The notes under the pieces were generated by a model. That model was not told where the DNA came from. It was given only the letters and a program-made list of their open reading frames with translations, and ran no database searches. A program made the position numbers and the translations under genes. Below are positions 47,701 to 59,900 of a DNA stretch of 64,000 bases, piece by piece; within the stretch, counting starts at the first letter, position 1; each line of letters begins with the position of its first letter. Source of the stretch: Symbiodinium natans (lineage: Eukaryota; Sar; Dinophyceae; Suessiales; Symbiodiniaceae); NCBI GenBank assembly GCA_905221605.1, contig CAJNDS010001746.1, positions 277,797 to 341,796 on the forward strand, read 5' to 3'.

Positions 47701-47960
47701 ATGGCTCCCATCGTGAGGCTCGTGAGGCTCGCACAGATTCTCGAGCATCTGCTTCACCTCTCGACATCTCCAACGCAAGCAACATGCTGCAACATGTGCG
47801 CGACGAAATGTATTCTCCCATGTGCTGTGACCCAGAAGGCGAGGAGCACCAATCGAAGCCAAAAGCCGCGGCCTTGGACCCCAAGTCGGCCAAGGGGTTG
47901 ATCAGCGCCGAGGCCTTGGACATGGCGCCCACGATCACTTTGGCGGAACGACCGCGGGAG
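44725..47960 (-). CDS. DYNC1H1-like: Dynein heavy chain exon block 3: C-terminal domain
   Basis: Beyond the large array intron the heavy chain resumes. A weak candidate exon lies near 47,930-47,870 ([18 protein letters not shown]), then about 47,745-47,715 ([12 protein letters not shown]), 47,590-47,540 ([14 protein letters not shown]) and 47,345-47,290 ([19 protein letters not shown]). A GC-AG intron joins the last to about 47,225-47,190 ([13 protein letters not shown]). Next come about 46,975-46,945 ([10 protein letters not shown]), 46,275-46,235 ([15 protein letters not shown]) and about 46,165-46,086 ([16 protein letters not shown]). The GC-AG intron 46,085-46,019 joins that exon to [18 protein letters not shown] (from 46,018). 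The end is about 45,160-45,100 ([19 protein letters not shown]), 44,965-44,925 ([14 protein letters not shown]) and 44,793-44,730 ([16 protein letters not shown]). The order matches the C-terminal domain of cytoplasmic dynein 1. No stop codon was assigned: the human protein continues about 25 residues past VPVYLN. A stretch near 44,500 (DMSCFSMASLYQ) may be the last exon. Confidence 0.87.
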
Positions 47961-50900
47961 AGGAGAAAAAAAAAAAAAGAAGGCCCTTTGCACCGCACCC
48001 TCCTCTTCTGGCCCTCGGTCTTTTTCTCACCTCGGAGAACTAGTCCCACGACAACTCGAAGAGCTGAGCAGCGGAAGAGGAAGGCGAGAGACAGATGAGA
48101 CAGGCCGAGAGTTTGTTGAAGACTTTGCCACGGTTCGGAGAATCAAAGCCAAAGCAACAAATAAGACACAAGTCGGGTAGAAGGCGAGAGACGGGTTCAC
48201 AACATAATTCTGCAATTCTTCGGCGCGCCTTTGAGCGTGCCAGTGTTGCCCTGCAGAAGCAGCCAGCGCGCCAAGGTGTGGTTGGCCTCAAGGAATGTTT
48301 CACTTGGGTGTGCTTTGGTGCGCCCCGCTCCCGCTGCCAAGCTCGCATATCGGCCAGAAATTGAAGCACTCTTGGACTGCCACCCGATTGATGCGCAGCA
48401 TCTGCTCCGCATGCACTGGGAGGCCTCAAACGGAGCCACAAACTCAAAAACCCAACAAAAAACACGAGGCCGGCCCTCAAAAACATGGGTCAAAAAAATG
48501 CTGCAAAAAAACAAACATAACTTCCCATATAATGTAAAAACACTCGTCAGAAGATCTTGGTGCTACAGTTGACTGCATGCAAGGGCATGTCTCACCTCTG
48601 CTAAACATGCACCAAGCCACGCCTACTTCTGAGAAGAGTGCCAAATCTGGACACTCGTCAGAAACAGGAGAACAATCATGCCCATAGTTTCCCCTACAGG
48701 GTCTACTTGTCGAAAACAACAACACCTTTTCCCCTTCGCGGGGCCTGCCTGGCGAAAACAGGGAAAAAAAGGCCATGGTTTCCCCCTAGGAACACTGGCG
48801 AAAACAGTGAAAAAACAACAATAGCTTGCCCCTAGAAACACCGTTTCCCTTCGCGGGGCCTGCCTGGCGAAAACAGGGAAAAAAGGCCATAGTTTCCCCC
48901 TAGGAACACTGGCGAAAACAGTGAAAAAACAACAATAGTTGCCCCTAGAAACACCGTTTCCCCTTCGCGGGGCCTGCCTGGCGAAAACAGGAGAAAAAAG
49001 GCCATAGTTTCCCCCTAGGAACACTGGCGAAAACAGTGAAAAAACAACAATAGCTCTAGAAACACCGTGTCCCCTTCGCGGGGCCTGCCTGGCGAAAACA
49101 GGGAAAAAAATGCCATAGTTCCCCCCTAGGAACACTGGCGAAAACAATAAAAACAACAATAGCTTGCCCCTAGAAACACCGTTTCCCCTTCGCGGGGCCT
49201 GCCTGCCGAAAACAAGGAAAAAAGGCCATAGTTTCCCCCTAGGAACACTGGCGAAAAAAGTGAAAAACAACAATAGCTTGCCCCTAGAAACACCGTTTCC
49301 CCTTCGCGGGGCCTGCCTGGCGAAAACAAGGAAAAAAAGGCCATAGTTTCCCCCTAGGAACACTGGCGAAAACAGTGAAAAAACAACAATAGCTTGCCCC
49401 TAGAAACACCGTTTCCCCTTCGCGGGGCCTGCCTGGCGAAAACAGGGAAAAAAAGGCCATGGTTTCCCCCTAGGAACACTGGCGAAAACAGTGAAAAAAC
49501 AACAATAGCTTGCCCCTAGAAACACCGTTTCCCCTTCGCGGGGGCCTGCCTGGCGAAAACAGGGAAAAAAAGGCCATGGTGTCCCCCTAGAAACACCGTT
49601 TCCCCTTCGCGGGGCCTGCCTGGCGAAAACAGGAAAAAAATGCCATAGTTTCCCGCTGGGAACACTGGCGAAAACAGTGAAAAAACAATCACTTCAGTCT
49701 TTGCCATTCTCTCTCCATTCATCAAGCAGTGAAGCAATTTCCCACGAGAGGATCAAGGTGTTCTGAAGACTGTTGCGTGTGCAAGTATCTCGTTGAAACT
49801 GTCGATGGTCCTTATAACAACAATAGCTTGCCCCTAGAAACACCGTTTCCCCTTCGCGGGGCCTGCCTGGCGAAAACAAAGAAAAAAAAGCCATAGTTTC
49901 CCCCTAGGAACACTGGCGAAAACAGTGAAAAAACAACAATAGCTTGCCCCTAGAAACACTGTTTCCCCTTCGCGGGGCCTGCCTGGCGAAAACAGGGGAA
50001 AAAAAGCCATGGTTTCCCCCTAGGAACACTGGCGAAAACAGTGAAAAAACAACAATAGCTTGCCGCTAGAAACACCGCTTCCCCTTCGCGGGGCCTGCCT
50101 GGCGAAAACAGTGAAAACAAGGCCATGGTTTCCCCCTAGGAACACTGGCGAAAACAATAAAAACAACAATAGCTTGCCCCTAGAAACACCGTTTCCCCTT
50201 CGCGGGGCCTGCCTGGCGAAAACAGTGAAAAAAAGCCATAGTTTCTAGGAACACTGGCGAAAACAGTTCGCGGGGCCTGCCTGGCGAAAACAGTGAAAAA
50301 AAGGCCATAGTTTCCCCCTAGGAACAATGGCGAAAACAGTGAAAAAGCAACAATAGCTTGCCCCTACAAACACCGTTTCCCCCTCGCGGGGCCTGCCTAG
50401 CGAAAACAGGGAAAAAAAGGCCATAGTTTCCCCCTAGGAACACTGGCGAAAACAGTGAAAAAACAACAATAGCTTGCCCCTAGAAACACCGTTTCCCCTT
50501 CGCGGGGCCTGCCTGGCGAAAACAGGGAAAAAAAGGCCATAGTTTCCCCCTAGGAACACTGGCGAAAACAGTGAAAAAAACAACGATACCGTTTCCCCTT
50601 CGCGGGCCCTGCCTGGCGAAAACAGGGAGAAAAAGGCCATAGTTTCCCCCTAGGAACACTGGCGAAAACAGTGAAAAAACAACAATAGCTTGCCCCTAGA
50701 AACACCGTTTCCCCTTCGCGGGGCCTGCCTGCCGAAAACAAGGAAAAAAAGGCCATAATTTCCCCCTAGGAACACTGGCGAAAACAGTGAAAAAACAACA
50801 ATAACTTGCCGCTGGAGACACCGTTTCCCCTTCGCGGGGCCTGCCTGGCTAAAACAGGGAAAAAAAGGCCATATAGTTTGCCCCTAGGAACACTGGCGAA

Positions 50901-53900
50901 AACAGTGAAAAAACAACAATAGCTTGTCCCTAGAAACACCGTTTCCCCTTAAACAGTGAAAAAACAACAATAGCTTGCCCCTAGAAACACCGTTTCCCCT
51001 TCGCGGGGCCTGCCTGGCGAAAACAGGGAAAAAAAGGCCATAGTTTCCCCTTAGGAACACTGGCGAAAACAGTGAAAAACAACAATAGCTTGCCCCTAGA
51101 AACACCGTTTCCCCTTCGCGGGGCCTGCCTGGCGAAAACAGGGAAAAAAAGGCCATAGTTTCCCCCTAGGAACACTGGCGAAAACAGTGAAAAAACAACA
51201 CTAGCTTGCCCCTAGAAACACCGTTTCCCCTTCGCGGGGCCTGCCTGGCGAAAACAGGGAAAAAAGGCCATAGTTTCTCCCTAGGAACACTGGCGAAAAC
51301 AGTGAAAAAACAACAATAGCTTGCCCCTAGAAACACCGTTTCCCCTTCGCGGGGCCTGCCTGGCGAAAACAAGGAAAAAAAGGCCATAGTTTCCCCCTAG
51401 GAACACTGGCGAAAACAGTGAAAAAAACAACAATAGTTTGCCCCTAGAAACACCGTTTCTCCTTCGCGGGGCCTGCCTGGCGAAAACAGGGAAAAAAGGC
51501 CATAGTTTCCCCCTAGGAACACTGGCGAAAACAGTGAAAAAACAACAATAGCTTGCCCCTAGAAACACCGTTTCCCCTTCGCGGGGCCTGCCTGGCGAAA
51601 ACAGTGAAAAAAAGGCCATAGTTTCCCCCTAAGAACACTGGCGAAAACAGTGAAAAAACAACAATAGCTTGCCCCTAGAAACACCGTTTCCCCTTCGCGG
51701 GGCCTGCCTGGCGAAAACAGGGCAAAAACGGCCATAGTTTCTCCTAGGAACACTGGCGAAAACAGTGAAAAAACAACAATAATAGCTTGCCCCTGGAAAC
51801 ACCGTTTCCCCTTCGCGGGGCCTGCCTGGCGAAAACAGGGAAAAAAAGGCCATAGTTTCCCCCTGGGAACACTGGCGAAAACAGTGAAAAAACAACAATA
51901 GTTGCCCCTAGAAACACCGTTTCCCCTTCGCGGGGCCTGCCTGGCGAAAACAGGGAAAAAAAGGCCATAGTTTTCCCCTAGGAACACTGGCGAAAACAGT
52001 GAAAAAACAACAATAGCTTGCCCCTAGAAACACCGTTTCCCCTTCGCGGGGCCTGCCTGGCGAAAACAGGGAAAAAAAAGGCCATAGTTTCCCCCTAGGA
52101 ACACTGGCGAAAACAGTGAAAAAACAACAATAGCTTGCCCCTAGAAACACCGTTTCCCTTCGCGGGGCCTGCCTGGCGAAAACAGGGAAAAAAGGCCATA
52201 GTTTCCCCCTAGGAACACTGGCGAAAACAGTGAAAAAACAACAATAGTTGCCCCTAGAAACACCGTTTCCCCTTCGTGGGGCCTGCCTGGCGAAAACAAG
52301 GAAAAAAAGGCCATAGTTTCCCCCTAGGAACACTGGCGAAAACAGTGAAAAAACAACAATAGCTTGCCCCTAGAAACACCGTTTCCCCTTCGGGGGCCTG
52401 CCTGGCGAAAACAGTGAAAAAAAGGCCATAGTTTCCCCCTAGGAACACTGGCGAAAACAGTGAAAAAACAACAATAGCTTGCCCCTAGAAACGCCGTTTC
52501 CCCTTCGCGGGGCCTGCCTGGCGAAAACAGGGAAAAAAAGGCCATAGTTTACCCCTAGGAACACTGGCGAAAACAGTGAAAAAACAACAATAGCTTGCCC
52601 CTAGAAACACCGTTTCCCCTTCGCGGGGCCTGCCTGGCGAAAACAGGGCAAAAACGGCCATAGTTTCTCCTAGGAACACTGGCGAAAACAGTGAAAAAAC
52701 AACAATAGCTTGCCCCTAGAAACACCGTTTCCCCTTCGCGGGGCCTGCCTGGCGAAAACAGGGAAAAAAAGGCCATAGTTTCCCCCTAGGAACACTGGCG
52801 AAAACAGTGAAAAAACAACAATAGCTTGCCCCTAGAAACACCGTTTCCCCTTCGCGGGGCCTGCCTGGCGAAAACAGGGAAAAAAAGGCCATAGTTTCCC
52901 CCTAGGAACACTGGCGAAAACAGTGAAAAAACAACAATAGCTTGCCGCTAGAGACACCGTTTCCCCTTCGCGGGGCCTGCCTGGCGAAAACAGGGAAAAA
53001 AAAGGCCATGGTTTCCCCCGGCGAAAACAGTGAAAAAACAACAATAGCTTGCCCCTAGAAACACCGTTTCCCCTTCGCGGGGCCTGCCTGGCGAAAACAG
53101 GGAAAAAAAGGCCACGGTTTCCCCCTAGGAACACTGGCGAAAACAGTGAAAAAACAACAATAGCTTGCCCCTAGAAACGCCGTTTCCCCTTCGCGGGGCC
53201 TGCCTGGCGAAAACAGGGAAAAAAAGGCCATAGTTTCCCCCTAGGAACACTGGCGAAAACAGTGAAAAAACAACAATAGCTTGCCCCTAGAAACACCGTT
53301 TCCCCTTCGCGGGGCCTGCCTGGCGAAAACAGGGAAAAAAAGGCCATAGTTTCCCCCTAGGAACAATGCCGAAAACAGTGAAAAAAACAACAATAGCTTG
53401 CCCCTAGAAACACCGTTTCCCCTTCGCGGGGCCTGCCTGGCGAAAACAGGGGAAAAAAGGCCATAGTTTCCCCCTAGGAACACTGGCGAAAACAGTGAAA
53501 AAAGCAATAGCTTGCCGCTAGAAACGCCGTTTCCCCTTCGCGGGGCCTGCCTGGCGAAAACAGGGAAAAAAAGGCCACGGTTTCCCCCTAGGAACACTGG
53601 CGAAACCAGTGAAAAAACAACAATAGCTTGCCCCTAGAAACACCGTTTCCCCTTCGCGGGGCCTGCCTGGCGAAAACAGGGGAAAAAAGGCCATAGTTTC
53701 CCCCTAGGAACACTGGCGAAAACAGTGAAAAAACAACAATAGCTTGCCCCTAGAAACACCGTTTCCCCTTCGCGGGGCCTGCCTGGCGAAAACAGGGAAA
53801 AAAAGGCCATAGTTTCCCCCTAGGAACACTGGCGAAAACAGTGAAAAAACAACAATAGCTTGCCCCTAGAAACACCGTTTCCCCTTCGCGGGGCCTGCCT

Positions 53901-56900
53901 GGCGAAAACAGGGAAAAAAAGGCCACGGTTTCCCCCTAGGAACACTGGCGAAAACAGTGAAAAAACAACAATAGCTTGCACCTAGAAACACCGTTTCCCC
54001 TTCGCGGGGCCTGCCTGGCGAAAACAGGGGAAAAAAGGCCATAGTTTCCCCCTAGGAACACTGGCGAAAACAGTGAAAAAACAACAATAGCTTGCCCCTA
54101 GAAACACCGTTTCCCCTTCGCAGGGCCTGCCTGGCGAAAACAGGGAAAGAAAGGCCATAGTTTCCCCCTAGGAACACTGGCGAAAACAGTGAAAAAACAA
54201 CAATAGCTTGCCGCTGGAGACACCGTTTCCCCTTCGCGGGGCCTGCCTGGCGAAAACAGGGAAAAAAAGGCCATAGTTTCCCCCTAGGAACAATGCCGAA
54301 AACAGTGAAAAAACAACAATAGCTTGCCCCTAGAAACACCGTTTCCCCTTCGCGGGGCCTGCCTGGCGAAAACAGGGGAAAAAAGGCCATAGTTTCCCCC
54401 TAGGAACACTGGCGAAAACAGTGAAAAAACAACAATAGCTTGCCGCTAGAAACACCGTTTCCCCTTCGCAGGGCCTGCCTGGCGAAAACAGGGAAAGAAA
54501 GGCCATAGTTTCCCCCTAGGAACAATGCCGAAAACAGTGAAAAAACAACAATAGCTTGCCCCTAGAAACACCGTTTCCCCTTCGCGGGGCCTGCCTGGCG
54601 AAAACAGGGGAAAAAAGGCCATAGTTTCCCCCTAGGAACACTGGCGAAAACAGTGAAAAAACAACAATAGCTTGCCGCTAGAAACACCGTTTCCCCTTCG
54701 CAGGGCCTGCCTGGCGAAAACAGGGAAAGAAAGGCCATAGTTTCCCCCTAGGAACACTGGCGAAACCAGTGAAAACAACAATAGCTTGCACCTAGAAACA
54801 CCGTTTCCCCTTCGCGGGGCCTGCCTGGCGAAAACAGGGAAAAAAAGGCCATAGTTTCCCCCTAGGAACACTGTTTCCCCTCCGTGGGTGTTGGCGCTGT
54901 TCTCGCGCTGCCTCTACCGGCGCAGGGAAAGCCGAGCAAGCCCGGAACCAACCCCACGCAGAAGGAGTGCTCGTCAAAAACAAGAGACAAAAAAAAGCCA
55001 TGGTTTCCCCGTAGATACACAGTTTTCCCTCCTTCGGGCTTGCTTGTCGGAAACCGGTTCCCCTCCTGCAGGCCTGACGGTCGAACAGGAGAAAAAAAAA
55101 CACACGCATAGTTTCCCCTAGAAAAACTCGCCTCCGCGGGGCCTGCTCGTCGAAAACGAGAAAAGAACAACACGCCCATGTTTCCGCGGGGCCCATGGCT
55201 TTCCCGTAGAAACACAGCTTCCCTTCCCGCGGGACCTGTTTTGTTGCCTTCGGCACCAACTTGCACAAACCCTCACCTCTTCCTCTTCCTCTTCCTCTTC
55301 CTCTTCCTCTTCCTCTTCCTCTTCCTCTTCCTCTTCCTCTTCCTCTTCCTCTTCCTCTTCCTCTTTCCTTTCCCTTCTCTCTGGGCGCGCGGCCAACCCA
55401 AGTGGGGCTGCCTTTCGCGGGCAGGTTGTCGATCCTCGAGGCTGAAAAAACCCCGCGCTTCCCCAAGCTCCTTTGCCACGCAACCCCTACGGCCCTACAC
55501 CCAACAGAGTTGCGTCAATGTGCTGACCGTTTCGCATCCCTTGCGCCCAGAAAAAGGCGCAGTTCTTAGGCACCGACCACTCCAGGAACTGTTCCCGCTT
55601 CCGGCCGTCTGGAGACCGCAGGCACTGGTCCTGGGAACGACTCAACGACTCAACGACTCAACGACTCAACGACTCAACGACTCAACGCCTCCCCCCGGTT
55701 CTGAACACATCTTTGCACATGTGACCTACGCCTATGTCACCTATGCGGCAGCTGCCTTCGCAGACTCCATGTTCAAGGAGAAGTCTGCATCGAAGGACCT
55801 CGAAGAATTGGCCCATGGAAGAGAGCAAACTGTGCCTTTCAGTGCTCTTCTGATCTGCCCTCGTAGGGAACTCTCGCTCTCCTCTTCGCTCCCCTAGGTG
55901 GCTTGGCTCTGCTCGGAAGAGGTGGTGAATGAAGGCCTTGCGAGAAGCGTCGGAACAGGGAACCTTGGAAGTTCGAAGTCCGCACCCTGCGCCGTGCCTT
56001 GAGCACCGCGTGGTCGAACTCGTTATCCACGCGGCCCCCGTAGATGGACTCACCTTTTGGACACATACCGACTGCTTAGAGAGGTCTAGGGTTGCAATGC
56101 CGGGTTTACGCCATGTACGTATACATCTTTCGCCCGGTGACTGAGGATTGACCGGATGGCATCCCAAGGGATCTTGTCCTGGCAGAGAAGGGCCCAATCA
56201 AGTGTGCAGTGTGAATGTGAGGGCCCTTTGGGGCGGTCCGGGCTGATGTTGGACAGCTGGCCCTGGTTGGAGACGCTGTCCTATAGACTCAGAAATATCC
56301 GAAGCGACACTACACTGTGCACCATACTGTGTGCCATGATCGTGGGCTTGAATGTCTGAATGTCAGGCGAGGTGAAATAATTTGAGGCCCTACGAGGCCC
56401 TACGAGGCCCTGTCCACCCAGGCGTCGATGATGTCGCGGCCTGAGGCGCGCTCCAACACAAAACTTCCAGAGAGTTCAACAGAAAAGGAAGGGTAAAATG
56501 TGCCATAAAAAATGTGCCATGTGTAGGGCAAGGCCCTGGCCGCAGGTCTGGTCCGCATCACTGAACTCGTACTTCTTGCTCCAGCCTGGCCCGAGAAGAG
56601 CTCCCCGAGACTGGCTAGGAGAGCACCCCCTCGGCACCCCTCGGAACGCAGCGCCTACTGGGAAGAAGCGCAGCCGCTCCAACACGACCGCGTGCAGGAA
56701 AGCCAGGAGGAAGTGGAGCCTTCCCCGCGCTCTCCAGGAGCGGAGAGCAACAGAAACGGAGGGTGGATTCCGGGAAGGAGAGCCAAAAAAGCAGGAAGCG
56801 AAAGGAAGCGACAGGAGAGAGCAAAGAGGGAAAAAGAGCGCAGGGAGACCAAGGAGTGGTTTCTGAGCTGAAATAGAAATGAAAGGGTAAGAAGGTGTGC

Positions 56901-59900
56901 GGAAGAGACTTTTCTCACTTAAGCAAAAACACGACAAAATAAGAAGGAGAGAGCAAGAGAGGCTCTCTCTCTCTCTCTCTCGCTCTTGACATGCTGGGAC
57001 TCTCCGGCGTGGCTGCCTGCAGCGCTCCACGGGCTGCCGGTCCGTGCGCTCCGGGCTCAGCACCTGCGCGAAGGAGCGCCGGAGCGAGGCGCGCACCTCG
57101 GAAGGAGAAGAGAGAGGGAGGAAAAGAGAGTGATAAGAAAAGAGATGGAGTAGAGGGAGAAGAGAAAGAAGGCCAGGAGAGAAGAGGAGGGGAGAGGGGA
57201 GAGGGGGAGAGGGGGAGAGGGAGAGGGGGGAGGGCCGGCTCTCTGGGCCGCCGGGCGCCCGAGGGCGGCTCGAAGACGTAGACGCGGGAGAGGCGGATCA
57301 GGTTCGCAGGGATCCTCCGATTCTAAGGCAAATGCGGCAAAGGGAGCGACTGCACCGGTGCGGGGGCTGACACTCAGAGCCTGGGATTGAACTCCATGGT
57401 CAAAAAGAGCCGGAAGTTCTGCTGGGGGTTCATCCCGTAAAGCTTCTTCTCCTCGGTTGGTCAGGGGTCGTGGCCTTCACGGGATCCGGGCGCCCCGCGT
57501 AGCCGAGATCCCCACGAGCTCTGACAGCCACTTGATGGCCAAGTGGACATTCCTGGCATCAGCGTAGCGGTTCCGGAGACTGCACGTCCCCGACAGGATT
57601 ACACACCGAACAGCTGACATATGACCCGTAGCTGCCCCCCAATCGACACCGACCCATTCGAAGAATGCGGCAGGGTGTCTTTAGCAGCACCCAACTGCCA
57701 GCGTTCGACGCTGCTTTGATTGCCTGGAGCCATGCCAGAGCGAATGTCAGACAACCAAGTAGATCCAAGTAGCAGGTATCGAAGAGCCTTGTCGGCCACA
57801 TTGAATCCTTCTTCGGACCCCATCGCTGCTGACTGCAAAGACCTGGATGAGCACCAAAATCACTCCAACAAATACAGCATGCTACAAAACACGGGACCGC
57901 AAGCCATGCTTGCCAAGAGGCTTCTTCTGTGCCTGTGCCAGTTCCGTCACCTGCTCATGGGAGGGCGACGTGCAAAAGAAGGCATGATCACGGCTGGATG
58001 GGAAAGCCATGGGGGAGGGGAAGCTTCGCCGAGTTCAGCCTTTCCGCTGGGATCGAAGCCCGGCACCGAGACCTCGGCAAGTCAAAGTGCGCCTTGCAAC
58101 GCAGCAAATGTTTAAGCAGGGAGGCACAAACACACCCTGACCCCACCCACCCACACACACAGACACACACTCTGGCTCATCCCCACGGGCACACGCACGC
58201 AATAAGTGTCCACGAGTCCACGAAGACGATGTGCTTTGCAGCCAAGGCCGTGGAAACCAGCAAGTGGATGCTTGCCACAAGTGCGTCAGCAGCACAGCTC
58301 TGTCAATCAGCAAAGCCATTGCACGTGCTCACACACACACACACACATGCGCGCACAACATCCTGCGATTCCACAGCCAGTTGTACGCAATTTTGAAAGA
58401 GGTCCCACAGCCACTGAGGCAGCACACCATCATGATGGGCGAGGACGCCTTGCTGTCCTGTCCACGTGCCACCGAGCAACAACCGAAAGGCAATGCGGCG
58501 AAAGCAGCAAGTGCGGCCCATGCCAGTCTATGGCAGCAGTGCCGGAGTCCTTTGCAATGATCTCTGCAAGGTTGAAGGCGGGCAGGTCCAAAAAGCCCTT
58601 TCCAAGCACCGCTTCCACCAACTGGGCGCCTTCACTGCAACTCGCTGGTGGCTTCTCGCATTCTCTCATAAGTGTAGTAAAGTTGTAAGTTAGATGAATG
58701 TTGTCAAACGTGCTGTCCCATTGAGCCGCAGCGCATACAAAGACAAGCCGGTCCGGGCGGAGGGCCTGCTCGGCATGCCGGGCGCAAGGCGCCCCGGAAG
58801 AAGCAACAAAATCGCAGTTCCGGACGTCTTCAACACACCGCAGCCTTGATGACCAGCGTCTTGTGCAGGAGCCGGCGAGTTTCAGAGTCGTCCTCCCCAG
58901 ACCTCATGTGGCTGAGAAGCTGAGAGAGAATGCTAACAAAAGAGAACTGCTCTAAACGGAGCTGCTCTTTGCCCCGTGCCCCTTAAAGCATCCCTTAAGG
59001 CATGCCTTTGGGCATCCCCGGGCCCCAGCTTCTCCCATCCACTGGGCATGGCGGTCTCGGGCTCCAAGTGCTCCAAGAACTTCAGCCACTCCGCCTCCTT
59101 GGCCTGAGCTTCAGGAATGTTCCAGGAGCCATCAGGATGTTATGTTCCAAGAGTGAGTACAATGACGACGCGCCTCAAAAACAGATGTGCTCTGCATTCT
59201 TTTGCTGAGGGATGCTTTTGGGCACCAGCCTGGATGTTCCCCACCAGGCCGCCGAAGCACGGCAGCAGGTGCAGATCCTGGATGTCACCCCAATGTAACG
59301 ACCATGTGATGTTCTCGGCCACAGCAAAAGCCCAGCAAAAGCCAATGTCCCACCGCCATGTTTGCTTGGGGGAGGGGGGGTGATGGGCAGGGCGCCTGCA
59401 AACCCTTCAGCTGCTGATTGTTCAGCTTGGGCTTGAGCACCTGCATCAAACGCTTCATCGCCGCTTGAACTCGGCGTGTTCTCAGAGGGTTTGAATGAAG
59501 GTACGGCGCCAGCCTCGCGGCACTGCTCAGCCAAGGGCGCCGAGGCGGACTTCATGACGTCCACGGCGGCGCCTAAACCCCAGCACTCGAACGGCTCACC
59601 CGTTGGGGCGAAGGGTTGGGGGGCGAGAAGGGTTTAGGGGGCGAGAAGGGTTTAGGGGGAAAAGGGGGGCGCCTTTCAGGAGCTGGTCCACCTCCGGCTT
59701 CGGAAACGCGGAGGCTCCGAGGCTGTCGGCTCGAACCTGCGCACCGCCGGCTACATTACCAAGCGGAAGAGATGAAGGTGACATTCCGGTGCCCTTCTAA
59801 GGTGCTGAAACGGGGGCGGAGAGACCACCACCCATTTGCGATGCAGTGAGCCCCACCTGGGCCAGCTGCAGGCCGAAGACCAGGACCTCGGAACTTGCAA

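Noticed and set aside
48231..48572. Plus-strand frame [20 protein letters not shown] as a gene
   Set aside because: It lies inside the dynein gene on the opposite strand, is short, and resembles no family. It is most likely a chance frame in intron sequence.
48720..54885. Regular repeats with about 116-bp spacing as a CRISPR array
   Set aside because: Units are contiguous and similar along their whole length, with no unique spacers and no cas genes. It is a eukaryotic minisatellite inside a dynein intron.
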